A stretch of 64,000 bases of DNA from Rhea pennata (lineage: Eukaryota; Chordata; Aves; Rheiformes; Rheidae): assembly GCF_028389875.1 (NCBI RefSeq), contig NW_026907680.1, positions 2,232,001 to 2,296,000 on the forward strand, given 5' to 3'. Position 1 is the first letter of the stretch. Each line of letters starts with the position of its first letter. Shown piece after piece: positions 12,201-23,300 of the stretch. The notes under the pieces were generated by a model that saw nothing but the letters and a program-made list of their open reading frames with translations, searched no databases and was not told the DNA's origin. The position numbers were made by a program, and so were the translations under genes.

Positions 12201-15200
12201 CCTTGGCAGCATCTCACCAGTGTTTCTCACCTTTGCAGATGCTGGAGATGAGGGACTCAGTCCTCGAAGCCAGCCAGAGGAGTGAGACTGAGGCCCCTTG
12301 TGCTCTTCCAAGTATTTTTCCAACGTGAGTACTTTGCCTTGCTTCTTTTCCCCTGACTGACGAAGGCAGCAGCCTCTCAGCACAGGTTTGATAGGGCTGC
12401 AGTGCCAGGGCTGGGGGAGGCTGTTCTGAAAGTGCTTTGGGAGCAAGACGTCCCAGCGGCTGCATCCCAGTGGCCTGCACGCATGCTCTGCCTTCATACA
12501 GGGTCTGTTGGAGGCCCTAAGCCAAGATTTATGCTGTCTCCCACCACGCAAGAGCTTTATTCTGGACTGCCTTGATGCCTTTCTCTGTCTTTGTCACTGG
12601 GTGCCCAGCAGCAATCCATTGCCCATCCCGGAACACAGAGTCCTTGGGGCCACGGGGCAGTGACTAATGTAGTCGGCAGCACAGCGCGTAATGCTGTGCC
12701 TGGGAGCCTGTCCTGGCAGATGACCCTGCTGCTCGCCTCCCTGCATGGAGAGAAAATTTCACTGTGGTTGTGTCCAGAGCTCTCCTTCAGGCATGACGTG
12801 CAGCCCTGGGTGTTTTGTTAGGGGGTGATCCCCGTTCCTGTGGATGTGACCCCAGTCAGTGGGACCCACGTGCTTCTGCTACAGAACTGCCTTCTGCGGT
12901 AGAAGCAGGTGCCCAACTTGTCCGGCTGAAATGGAGACCCTACTCCCCCTGTGCTCATGCCACCTCCCCGCGGTGTGTATTTGCAGTCCACCCCTAGGCA
13001 CCCCAGAGTGCTCTGCCCAGAAGGCATTGCCAGGCGGGAGGAAGCCATCATCAGAAGGTGGAGCACCTACTGAGTGGCCTGGGAATGAAGTGGACGAGAA
13101 TGCCAGAGCAGTAAGTGTCACTGCTGGGGGCCCTTCTTTTCCAGCTTGCTTCCTGCAAACTCCTTGTGCTATGGGCGCTGGCTTGCAAGAGCCCTTCCCA
13201 TGGGTTCACTGAGCCCTGCCCAACATCGCCCAGTCCTGCCTTCAAAGGCGCCGGTGGTGAATGTAGTTGTGGAATGCACACGCTGTTGCACCTTGCTCTC
13301 TGTGAACACACTAGCAGAGCCTCTGGGGCCCTCCTGCTGGTGGCACTGGAAGTGCTGGGCCTTTCTGTGATAGAAAGTGAAGAGCTTCTGCTCAGCTCTG
13401 TGATAATTCAGATGCTTCTTTCAAGCAGGAAAGGGATGTTCAACCTTTCTGGGCTTCCCTTCAGGGAAAAAGGGTGCTGACAGGAAGGCTTCCGGGAAGG
13501 CTCAGAGCAGAGGCTGGGGGAGAACCTTCCCTTCTGGAGAAGCTTCTGAGCTGGCTTCCCCTGCGCTTGCCTCCCTTGATGTCTCCGTTCTGTCCTGGAT
13601 CAGCCTTTTGGCTCTTCCCTGGACAAAAGCCTGCCAGATCATTTAGCTCTTTGCCCATATTCCCCTGCAGCTGCTCTTTTGTGGAATGGAGGGGCTGCTG
13701 TGAGCAAGAGCAAAGGGTCAACGGCTGTTTCTGCAATTCTGAGAGGCAGCTTCTTCTCTGAAGCATGGAAACATGGGCTGCCCTTGCCAGCAGCAAGAGC
13801 CTTTCCTTGGAAGCATCTCACCTCTCTTTCTCACCTTTGCAGATGAAAATACACAGGGATTCAATCCTGACAGCCACTAAAGCAGCTCCGATTGTGTCCC
13901 CTGCACCTCTTCCAAACATGTTCCTAAGGTGAGTACTTTCCCTTCCTTCTTTCCCCTCTCCCTGACAAAGGCAGCAGCCTCTCCGCACAGGTTTGTTAGG
14001 GCTGCATTGCCAGGGCTGGGGCAGGCTGCTCTGAAAGTGCTTTGGGAGCAAAAATTCCAAGCGGCTGGGTCCCAGTGACCTGCATGCATGCTCTGCTTAC
14101 ATCTGGGCTCTGTGGGTGGGGAGAGGGTTCTGCAGAGCTCTGTGCTGCCTCCCACTATGCAGGAGCTTAATGCTTGACTGTCTTGATGCCTTTGTCCTTC
14201 TTCAACACTGGGTGCCCAGCAACAACCTATTGCCCATCCCTGAACACAGAGTGTTCAGGTCTTATGTAGCTGACAGGACAGCAGGTAATGCTGTGCCTTG
14301 GAGCCTGTCCTGGCAGATGACCCTGCTGCTCTCCTCACTGCCTGGAGAGAGTCTCCCTTGGGCTCCTGGAGCTCTCCTTCAGGCATGACGTGCAGCCCCA
14401 GGTGTTTTGGTGGGAGGTGGTGCTCTGATGTGGCCGCAGTCAGTGGGAGCCCTGTGCTTCTGCTGCAGAATTGCCTTCTGCTGCAGGAGCAGGTGTGAAG
14501 CTGGTGAGGGCCAGGTGGGGACCCTACTCTCCCTGTGCTCATATCACCTCTCCGCGGTGTGTATTTGCAGGCCAGTGCCAGTCACCTTAGAGTGCTTTGC
14601 ACAGAGTGCAGCAGCAGCGGGCAGGAAGAAGGAACGGAGAGAAGCCCAAGCACTAGCTGCATGTCCTCTGAGCGAGGGCCGTCAGAGGTCTGGCGTGGTA
14701 AGTGCTCCTCATTGAGTCAGGCCCTTCATGTGCCAGCCTGCTTTTTGCCCAGGCCTTGTGCTATGGGCGCTGTCTGTACAAGAGCCCTTCCCATGGGCTC
14801 TGCTGAACCTTGCAAGACTTGGCCCGGGGCTTGCCTTCACAGGCACCGCTTGTGCTCCAGGTTTGCAATATAGCTCTTGCTGCTGCGCCCTCCTTGAACA
14901 CACCAGCAGAGGCACCGGGGTCCCGTTTTTGATTGCCTCTGAACTGCAGAGCCTTTCTGCGATAGAAAATTCAGTTTCTGCTCAGTTGAGTGATTATTGA
15001 GATGCTGGGTGCAAATGAGAACGGGATGTTCAGTGTGACTGGTCTTTCCTTCAGGGCAGTAGGGTGTTTGCAGGAAGGCGCATGGGAAGGGTCAGAGCAG
15101 AGCCTGAGAAATAATTTTCCCTTCTGCGAAAAGAGACCTGCTGTAACCCCCACTGCCCCCTCCTGTCCTCCCTAGCAGGACTGCCCTGCACATTGCCCTT

Positions 15201-18200
15201 AATCTTAGTCAGCGGCCCTCCCCTGCGCTGCCCTCCCTCAGTCTCTCCCTTAGGCAAGAACTGCTTTCCTGGATCAGCCTCTTGGCTCTTGCCCTTGACA
15301 AAAGCCTGCCAGAGCTTTTCCCCATTTGCCTGTATGTCCAGGGAGCAGCTATTGTGTAGAATGGAGGGGTTGCAGTGAGCAAGAGAGAAGGTTGTTTCTG
15401 CTGTTCTGAGAAGCAGCTTCTTCTCTGAACAGTGCAAACATTGGCTGCCCTTGTGAGCAGCAAGATCCTCTTCTTGGCAGCATCTCACCTGTGTTTCTCC
15501 CCTGTGCAGATGCTGGAGATGAGAGACTCGATCCTTGCAGCCACCAAAGCCCTCGATGTCCAGGCCCGTACTCCCCGCCGCCATATGTTTCCAACGTGAG
15601 TATATTTGTTGGCTCCCTAGCCTCCAGTTTAGCAAGGGAGCATCTTCTCAGCACGGGTTTGTTAGGGCTGCAGTGCCAGGGCTGGTGGAGGCACTCTGAA
15701 AGTGCTTTGGGAGCAAGACTTCCCAGCGACAGCGTCCCTGTGACCTACGGGCATGCTCTGCCTTCATGTGGGCTTTGTGGGGGGCTTTGGCCAACTCTGT
15801 GCTGGTTCCCACCACACAAGGGCTTTATTCTGGGCTGCCTTCATGCCTTTCTCCTTCTCTGTTGCTGGGTGCCCAGCAGCAATCTATTGCCCATCCCTGA
15901 ACACCGAGTCCTTGGGGCCACGGAGCAGTGGCTAATGCAGTTGACAGGACACAGGTAATGGTGTGAGTTGGAGGCTGTCCTTGTAGGGGACCCTGCTGCT
16001 CTCCTTGCTGCCTGGAGAGAAAGTCTTGCTGTGGGCACCCGGAGCTCTCCAGCGGGCACGTTGTGCAGCTGTGGGTGTTTTGGCGGGAGGTGATTTCCGT
16101 GTCTGTGGATGTGATCCCCATCAGTGGAACCCCCGTGCTGCTGCTGCAGAACTGCCTTCTGCTGCAGAGGCAGGTGCCCCCCCTTGGGAGCGCTGCGTGG
16201 AGTCCAAACTCCCCAGCTTCCCCGGGCTCATGCCACCTCCCTGGTGCCTATTCGCAGGATGTTTTCCACCACCCCAGAGTGTTTTGCCAAACGGCCGGCA
16301 CCAGGCGCCTGGGAACAACCGCCACGTGCTAGAGTGCGAGCTGTGTGGGCTGTGAATGAAAGCGCTCCGAAGGCAAGACAGGTAGGTGCTCCTCCCTGAG
16401 CTCCTTTGTCTGCAGAAGCATTCTTCTCTGGGACAAGAGCCCTTCCCATGGGCTCTGCTGAGCCCTGGCTGACTTGGCCCAGGGCTTGCCTTCAAAGGCA
16501 CTGCTTGGGCTCTAGTTTTGCAATATAGCTCTTGCTGCTGCTCCCTCCTTGAACACTCCAGCAGAGCCCCTGGGGCCCTCTCTTTTTTTCTGGCCATGGT
16601 AGTGCTGGGGTTTTCAGTGAGAGACCATGGAGAGTTTCTGCTCAGCTGTGTGATTATTGAGATGCTTGGTGTGGATGAGAAGGGGATGTTCAGCGTGGCT
16701 GGTCTTCCCTTCAGGGCAATAGGGTGCTGGCAGGAAGGCTCAGGAGAAAGGTCACAAAGCCTGGGACATGTTGCAGTGCCCCTTGCTCTTCTGCCGCTGG
16801 GGCTGCGGAGCCCCTGCCTGCAGCAGCCATTGTCTGGTGGGGTGCCCCAGGCCAGGTCAGAGCCAGGGGCCTGATGATTGCCAAGGTCCTGCAGTCCCCG
16901 GATGCTGGTGAGAAGCATGTGGAGAGCAGCGGAGTGGACTTGGAAGTGGGGCACATTGCACAGTGTGGAGTTGTCTTGCAGGTGCAGGAGGGTGCTGAGA
17001 ATCTGGTTGAAGAAAAGCCCAGTATTCAGAAGATTGTCCGATACCAGCTGGGAGAAGACAAGCAAGTGACCCTGAAGGTCTACTTCTCCTGCCTAGAGGA
17101 AGAGGAGGAAGGGCTGGACAGTCAAGAGGGGCCTTGCAAGACAGGGCAGGTATGTGGCAGCTCCAGGAGAAGCCTGGCAGAACTGAGGGGCAGTGAGGTA
17201 GCAAGGGGTGCCACTTGTAATCCCGGAGCCACTGTGCTGCCTAGAGCGTGCTGTGACTTTTCCTGACATGAGATTTACGTGGCTTAAAGCTTGTCACTAA
17301 GTCCCTCCCTGCAGCCCCCAGCAAATGCCCAGCACTGCTGTGGAGCTGAAGGGCTGTGGCTGCAAATGGGAGCGGGGTTGAGGGAGTAGAGGAGGAGATA
17401 AGCAGAAGGGCTCTGAGGCCGAGTGAGAGAGACAAGGTGTCAGTGCGGCTGCAGCCCCATTGCCCCATGAGCAAGCCACAGGGCTGGCCTGGGCTCAGCC
17501 TTGCCTTCCAGCCAAGGGGCAGCTGTTGAGTGCTGAGAATGGCCTCCAACAGTGGCACCTGCAAGATCTGAGCAGCTGAGCGCAAAGGGATGCTTCCAGC
17601 GTTGGTGTGCCCCTTTGCAAAGCTCTCCCTGACTGCTGAAGCCAAGACGACACAGGTACCCGCCAGTCCTGGCACCAGCAGCCTCAGCCACAGGCTGATG
17701 AGCTGTGTCCAAACAAGCTCCCATGTCTCATGACGGTGAGGCTGGCAACACCCTCAGAAGCTCCCGCAAACATCCCCGGCCCTCACGAGTCTGCAGTCTT
17801 ACTGGGCTTTCTGGCAGGGCAGAACACAGCCTGTTCTTTCTGCCTCCTTGTGCAGGGGGAAGAAGAGCCGTGTGCGGAGACACAGGCAGGCAGAAAAAAG
17901 AGCAGCAGCAGTGGCAAAGAGCCCAGCAGAGCCAGTTTTAGCAGAAGACGCAGCAGCAGTGGCAGGGGCAGTATCAGCGGCAGTGTCAGCGGGAGACCCA
18001 GAGGCAGCGGCAGTGGAAGCCCCACTGCAAAAGAGAACGGCAGCCCCAGTGTCAGTAGCAGGCAGCGTGGCAGTGGCAGTGGGAGCCCCGGTGGCAGACA
18101 GAGCGGCAGCCCCAGTGTCAGCGGCAGGGGCAGTGGAAGCCCCAGTGTCAGACCAAGCGGCAGCCCCAGTGCCAGTGCCGGACAGAGTGGCAGTGGCACT

Positions 18201-18710
18201 GGAAGCCCCACTGTCAGAGACAGCGGCAGCCCCAGTGTCAATGGCAGTGGCACTGGAAGCCCCACTGTCAGACCAAGTGGCAGCGGCAGTGGCAGTGCCG
18301 GACACAGCGGCAGCGGAACTGGAAGCCCCAGTGGCAGACGCAGCAGCAGATCCACTGGCGGTGGCAGCGTCACTGGGAGCCCCAGTGGCGGGCACAGCGG
18401 CAGCCCAAGTGCCAGCGGCAAACACAGCGGCAGTGACAGTGGGAGCTGCAATGTTGGACACAGCGAGAAACCCGCTCGTAGCAGCAGTGGCAGTGGAAGC
18501 TCCAATGCTGGACACAATGGCAGCCCCACTGGCAGTGGCAGTGGCACACGAAGACCCAGTGTCAGACAGAGCATCAACGGCAGTGGGAGCCCCAGGGGCA
18601 GCGGCAGTGGCCACAGCAGCAGCCACAACGGCGGCAGCGGTGGCAGCAGCAGCAGCAGCACTGCTTGTGAGCCACGCGAGCACCCAGGAAGTTCTCTGCA
18701 GCTGAATTAA
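6300..18710 (+). CDS. CCDC81-like HU-domain protein, 16-exon gene model
   Basis: Proposed exons: 6300-6411, 6589-6650, 7185-7341, 8134-8390, 9036-9121, 9846-9943, 10227-10332, 11323-11443, 12239-12324, 12987-13110, 13843-13928, 14571-14697, 15510-15595, 16258-16381, 16715-17149, 17856-18710. All have AG/GT borders, and phases agree from ATG to TAA (973 residues). Residues ~38-110 form a first HU-type domain (IWEGVSNYIQEKLVLNK, IIPLGTFSV, VQRPAFRLS); 111-196 form a second (CVEETVYLLSCCLANG, LLFKGIGVLLIEG, MWFYRGFL). Exon 5 (SVLASTQ, SGSLIVFP) matches the conserved segment after HU2 in CCDC81 proteins. Human CCDC81 is known as a centrosome-linked HU protein, and the family is expanded in birds. 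The start at 6300 has a good Kozak context (GCCATGG), but Met at 6345 is possible. The 5' end of exon 15 is uncertain, and further exons between 10.33 and 11.32 kb cannot be excluded. Confidence 0.72.
6589..8390 (+). other. Paired HU domains of the CCDC81-like gene (exons 2-4)
   Basis: Exon 2 ends at LVLNK and exon 3 begins DVRIIPLGTF. Together they give the helix-turn-helix followed by the beta-sheet start of an HU fold, closing with VQRPAFRLSSNLVDLHGL. Exon 4 carries the second HU unit, with a helical CVEETVYLLSCCLANGKN segment and the strand KGIGVLLIEGKEVTMWFY. This order, and the junction within LNK|xVxIPxLGTF, match what I know of CCDC81. The donor after exon 2 (AAG|GTGGAT) is weak. These exons are absent from the two other CCDC81-like fragments in the window. 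Confidence 0.75.
11323..16381 (+). repeat. Tandem two-exon module array inside the CCDC81-like gene
   Basis: Seven consecutive exons alternate between two types. Type M exons are exactly 86 bp, phase 0 to 2 (12239-12324, 13843-13928, 15510-15595, related to exon 5 at 9036-9121). They begin with an ATG codon, carry a RDS(V/I)L motif and end near FPT or FLR. Type C exons are 121-127 bp, phase 2 to 0 (11323-11443, 12987-13110, 14571-14697, 16258-16381), typically with TPECxAQ or LECFAQ near the start. Because the phases are complementary, any number of M+C pairs keeps the frame. Introns of successive units are also similar, so the unit duplicates as a roughly 1.3-1.7 kb genomic block. The function of the ~70-residue module is unknown. 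Confidence 0.7.
16715..17149 (+). other. Acidic exon 15 of the CCDC81-like gene, unrecognised domain
   Basis: The open segment encodes a charged region with VLQSPDAGEKHVESSG, VVLQVQEGAENLVEEKPS, KQVTLKVYFSCLEEEEEGL and a donor after KTGQ (CAG|GTATGT). The inverted copy at 47693 to about 48040 keeps the same frame and differs mostly by single substitutions, which supports coding. The acceptor is not settled: 16715 (TTCCCTTCAG) gives phase 0, while candidates near 16790-16850 would need another upstream phase. I do not recognise the domain. Confidence 0.5.
17856..18710 (+). other. Last exon: Ser/Gly/Pro low-complexity tail encoded by a minisatellite
   Basis: Starts after a pyrimidine-rich acceptor (CTTGTGCAG) with GEEEPCAETQAGRKK. 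It then encodes about 250 residues of repeats such as SGSGSP, GSPSVS and RQSGSGSGSP, and closes with CEPREHPGSSLQLN and TAA at 18708-18710. The DNA is an imperfect minisatellite built on GGCAGTGGCAGC- and AGCCCCAGTGTC-like words in multiples of 6 to 18 bp. An ATTAAA overlaps the stop codon and might act as a polyadenylation signal. The equivalent exons in the other copies are far shorter. Confidence 0.65.
17940..18660 (+). repeat. GC-rich minisatellite (SGSGSP-coding)
   Basis: Imperfect tandem repeat of short GGCAGTGGCAGC/GGAAGCCCCAGTGTC-type words. It lacks stop codons in several frames on both strands. In the gene frame it codes Ser, Gly and Pro. An alternative plus frame reads as Ala/Val/Pro repeats. 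Confidence 0.8.
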
Positions 18711-20319
18711 ACCAACTGCCCCAAGTCGGGTGCCTCTTGGCTGGGTGTGCGGTGAGCTCGTCCATTTGCAGTGTGGGAGCTTTGGGGAGGCCTGAAGAGG
18801 AGAGCTGAGGAGTCAGGGCTCAGGGGCTGCTGCCAGGGCAGCTCTCCGCCGCGGTCGTGCTGTGGCTCTTTGGCTGCAGCTGCAGCTGCGGTGGCTGTGG
18901 CCTAGGGGTGTGCTGCGTCTTATTGGTGCCGGGGAGAGGCATGGAGAGGGCCCTGCCATGGCCAACGCATGTCCTGGGGCCAGGGGGCCTGTGGGGAGAG
19001 GAGGAAAAAGCTGCTGTACGCCTCTGAGGGGAGGAAGTGCTTGAGCCTGGGCCCCCCTTGCTGGGGACCAGTGCTGGCTGCGTGGTGGGAGGGAACTGCC
19101 AGCTCTTGTGTGTGTCTTGGGTGCCCTTGAGTGCTGGGCTTTTGCGGGTGTGATGGGAAGAAAGCGGGTGCCCAGGGCCAGAAGGGGAAGCGGCCACCCC
19201 GGAGGCTTCGTGCCAGCAGAGTCCATGGCCACCTGGGCTGTAGCACCCCGGAACTAGTGGAGTTGCAGAGCCTGAGGGCAGGTAGGAAGGAGGGCAGCAG
19301 AGCCCAGAGGCTGGCCTTGAGGCAAGCAGGCTTCCCCTTCTGCAGAGACCTGCTAGGGGGACGCCAGGGTAGGCAGCTCAGAAGGGCAAAGGAGCTCAGG
19401 AAAGCTGGCAGGCCTTTAAGCTGCTGAAGGAGAGCCTCCTCCAAGTGCCACTCTGCTCCACCTTGACACTCCAGCAAGCCCAAGTCAGGGCAAAGCCTAC
19501 GGCCCCTCACTAGCAATGGCGATTCTGGAGGACCAGGCTTCATCGTTCCATCTGGTACGTGCTCATCTGCAAATGCAGGAGCTTTGCTTGAGCGCCTGCT
19601 CAGGGAGACTTCCATCAGCACTTCATGAGCATCGACTCCCCTTCTCTCTGCAGACTGACAAGCCTCGGTAAGGATCTGCACCTCAGACCAGCTTCTAGCT
19701 TCTTTGTCCTCCACGCATTTTCCATTACCCCCACAGCAGGAGCTGCGAGAGAAAGCGCCCATCACAGAATCATCGAAGGGTGGAGGTTGGAAGGGGCCTC
19801 TGGAGATCATCTCGTCCACCCCCCTGCTCAAGCAGGGTCACCTACAGCACACTGCACAGGATCACACCAGGCAGCCTCTGAATGTCTCCAGAGAAGGAAA
19901 CACGGAGGTTCTGCTTGCAGACTGCGGCTCACGAAGTACTTGAGGCCAGGGTTCCGAGAGCTGCAGCCCGCAGTGGGAGAAGAGGCCTTTGCTGTCTTTG
20001 GGCTCATTCCTCAGCTCTGTGCTTGCGTCCTATTTTCTGCCAGATTTTTCTGCTCTTGCACCTCTCATCCTTGAGGGGAAGACAAATGGAACAAGCCTGC
20101 CCTTCAAAGGTAGAACTCTGAGAGACAAAAAGAGGTTGCTCTTGCAAACTAAGCAGCAAGTGGAGGGAGCCAGAGCTCCTGTGCTGGGAAACACGAGGCA
20201 TTAGACAGATCTCATCCGAAGCTGGCGTCCTTTGATGGCTTTGCCATGGATGCCGAGGGAGTGAAGAGGCTTAGGCCAACAGCTTAGCAGAGCAGGAGCA
20301 GAGAGCACTGGCTCCAATC
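18711..20319. repeat. 3' flank of the CCDC81-like gene, duplicated in inverse orientation
   Basis: 18.71-19.90 kb is repeated in inverse orientation at 45.77-46.91 kb, and 18.75-19.25 kb again at 60.70-61.28 kb. It follows the last exon in each copy, so it behaves as 3' flanking DNA or 3'UTR. Open frames here exist on both strands and are not convincing. No independent gene seen. Confidence 0.6.
19757..19895 (-). mobile_element. CR1 LINE 3' end, short
   Basis: Minus-strand CR1 tail. On plus it reads CACAGAATCATCGAAGG, then GGTTGGAAGGGGCCTCTGG, AGATCATCTCGTCCA and GCTCAAGCAGGGTCACCTAC. The duplicate is at about 45778-45866 in plus orientation. Confidence 0.8.
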
Positions 20320-23300
20320 ACATGGTGTTTCAGCACAGGCTGCCTCAGCAGCAAGTAGGCACAGAACAGCAAAGAATGCAATGATTGCCCCAACAGGGTC
20401 TTCTTCCAGCAGCCTGGGGCCTGGGAGCTTCGTCAGCCAGAGGCAGGAGCCACAAAGCCTTTGCCTGCTTGGTCCTTCCAGAAGCGCACCCCCACCTTGG
20501 GCTGAAAGCACACCGTCAACCTGTGGCAGGGCCACATGCGGCTCCTTGCTTGGCTTCTCTCTTCCTCTTCAAAGCACTTTTGCTGGCCTTCTTCTCACCT
20601 CTGCAGGGCAAGGAGATTCGGCTTTCAGCGACCTCTCTCTTGCCTCTCCTTCCTGACCAAGAGCTGTTAGCTCACAGCCTGCCCCGGTGCATGCAAAGTT
20701 CAGATGTGGTCATTTACTCCCCAAGAGGCCTTACTCCTCCTGCAGCAAATACCCTCTGGCACTTTATTGCCCAGCCATTCCCTGTGCATTGATCCTTCTG
20801 TAGCTCTTATTTGGGGAGCCTATAACATGGAGAGGAATGAGTGGTTCTGGTTTCGGTTTGTTTGAAAAGATTGATCCCTACCAGAAGCAAGCAAGGCAGA
20901 AAGACATCTTGGGCTGGCTTTTTTCTCCAGACCTTGTTTGTCACAGCAGAGAGTCAGCTGCCCGTATGTGAGCATGATTTGGATTGGAAAAGGGTGCGGG
21001 AACTCCTCATCACAAAGGCCTTAAGCCATACTGGGGAGCCAAAGTCCTCAGAGAAAGCCCACAATTTTCTCAGCCTGGTCTTCAAGTATGGCCTCAGAAG
21101 GCAAGTGGGCCTCTTGGCATGCTGGGCTGCCACCTTCAGCAGGAGCTCTCCTGGAGGGGCTGAGTTCTTGCTTTTCTCTTTACTCATACAATTTCAAGAA
21201 GAAAACAAGAACTCCCCGGCAGTGTCCCCGGCCACACTGAGACAACTGTGACTCCTAAGGGCACCATTTGCACAAGCACATGGGAAGAGTCAGCTTGCCT
21301 GCTGTCAGAGAAGGAAAGCTCCTCAGATCCATTGGAGATGTGGGCCTTCCACTTGTGTATGCAGTGTGCTTCCCAGGCTCCGACAAAGGAAAGGTATGGG
21401 GGGAGGAGGAGGGGAAACTGGTTCCTCTGGAGTCCCTGCTTTGTGACAGGACCTATTTCAAAGCACGGAGCTCAACAGAGAGGTCCTTTTTGCTCCAGGA
21501 TCTTTTCCTCACCCAGCACTGTGATTTGTTTCTCTACAGCTTTTAACACTTGCTGGCGTGTCCACAAACCTATTGCCTAACACTAGCATTTTTGAATGTC
21601 ATCCCATGCTGACTGGCAGCAATGTCATTTATTGGCTCCTGAGACTTTATCTGATTGTGATCGATGCAGGAAGACACTGAGGGTCTTCTTGGTTGGTTTA
21701 CATAGTCCTGTAGAGGAGCTTCCCTGGAAAAAAGGATGTTTTGACAGGGCAAGTGGTACCTGTGTCTGTGTTTGTGTATGCATATACATCTCCATCGAGA
21801 AGGCTCAGCAGAAAGCGGCTAAAAGATTTGTCCTCCATAAAACTGCCTTTCTGAGCTGTGAAGGAAGATGGGATGCTTGGAGACAGAGAGACCTGCAGGG
21901 GTCCAAGTTGGCCAGTGGTGTAAGTAGATATGGTCGGTGGGTTTTCTGAAAACGTTTGGTGCATATCACAGAATTACAGAGTGGGTAAGGTTGGAAGGGA
22001 CCTCAGGGGATCATCTAGTCCAACCTCCCTGCTCAGGCAGGGTCACCTAGACCATGTTAGACAGGGTTGCATCCGGGCAGGGTTTGAATCTCCCCAGAGA
22101 AGGAGACTCCACAATGTCTCTGGGAAACCTCTCCCAGTGCTCGGTCACTCTCACAGGAAAGAAATTCCTCCTCATATTGAGGCGGAGCTTCTGCTGGTTC
22201 AGTTTGTGCCCGTTGCCTCTTGTCCTGTTGCGTGGCACTAGTGAAAAGAGTTCGGCCCCATCCCTTTGATGGGGATATCCAGTGGAATTTCCTTCACTCT
22301 CTTTCAAGAGCCCGTTGAGTGATAATCAAACACAAAAAATCAAATGTCTTCCTCTGTGTGGGCCCCTTTCATTTTGATTTCCTCTGAGGGCTTTACATCT
22401 CTCTACATTTTTGCACTGTCCAATCCCATGTACTATTTATTTCCACAAACACTTTGGGCTATGTGTTCTGGAATACTAACACTGGATTTTTTTTCCCCCT
22501 CTCCCAGGTGCAGGTGAAGCTGGAAGTACATGTGTTGGCCTCCACACATCTACTGAAGGATCTGCAGCAAATGCAGATGTACCCCAGGACTCCACTTTCC
22601 AGGGCAATACAGAGGAATCGTGATATTCTGAGCAGAAAGGATGTGGCTTGCACAAAAGACTATGCAAAGCTGGTGAAAAATATTTGCTTTACCCAGCACG
22701 GTAATGGTTTCCCACTAAATGGTCTGGCTGTGAGAAATCCTTGCCGCAGGCTGAACCTAAACTCCAAGGGGTTTCAAAAACTGCCAGGCACACTGCACTT
22801 CCCTCTAACAAGCCTGCAGGGATATGGAGCTTGTCTGGCACCGTAAAGTCCATGTCCCTTCTTGTGCGAGTAACCAACTGGCTAACCTTTCTTCTGCAGC
22901 TTGGTGGAGCTGCCTAAGTATTTTGTATGGAAGCACATGTGTGGTCTTGCTCCAGTCAGGCGCTGCCTTTTAGCCACAGCAGTCCCTCTGCTCCCTTCCA
23001 TTCTCTTCCTGCTACAGACATGTAGCGTTTTCAGCGTTCTCTTAGCACTGAGCACATTGCTCTTGGATCTGTTATGTGTCCCCTACTTCAGTCCTCCTGC
23101 AGTGGAAAACCCTGTAGTGCAGCCCAGCATGGCCACTGGCAGGCACAAGGCTTTGATGCTGAGTGTGAGGGCACTTGTGCCTTGCACCCGGGAGCCTCGC
23201 AGCAGGAAAATGGTGTCAGTGCTGACAGGGAGGTGATTCCAGCCCCACCCACCTGGAAGCCAGGAGGAGGAACCTTGCTGCTGCTTCTGCTAGTGAGCTC

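Noticed and set aside
17783..18683. Minus-strand frames of 292-294 codons (Leu/Pro-rich and Ala/Thr-rich) opposite the serine tail
   Set aside because: They are by-products of the minisatellite, with no start context, splice logic or family signature. The plus frame is fixed by exon phase and by the conserved last residues in copy 2.
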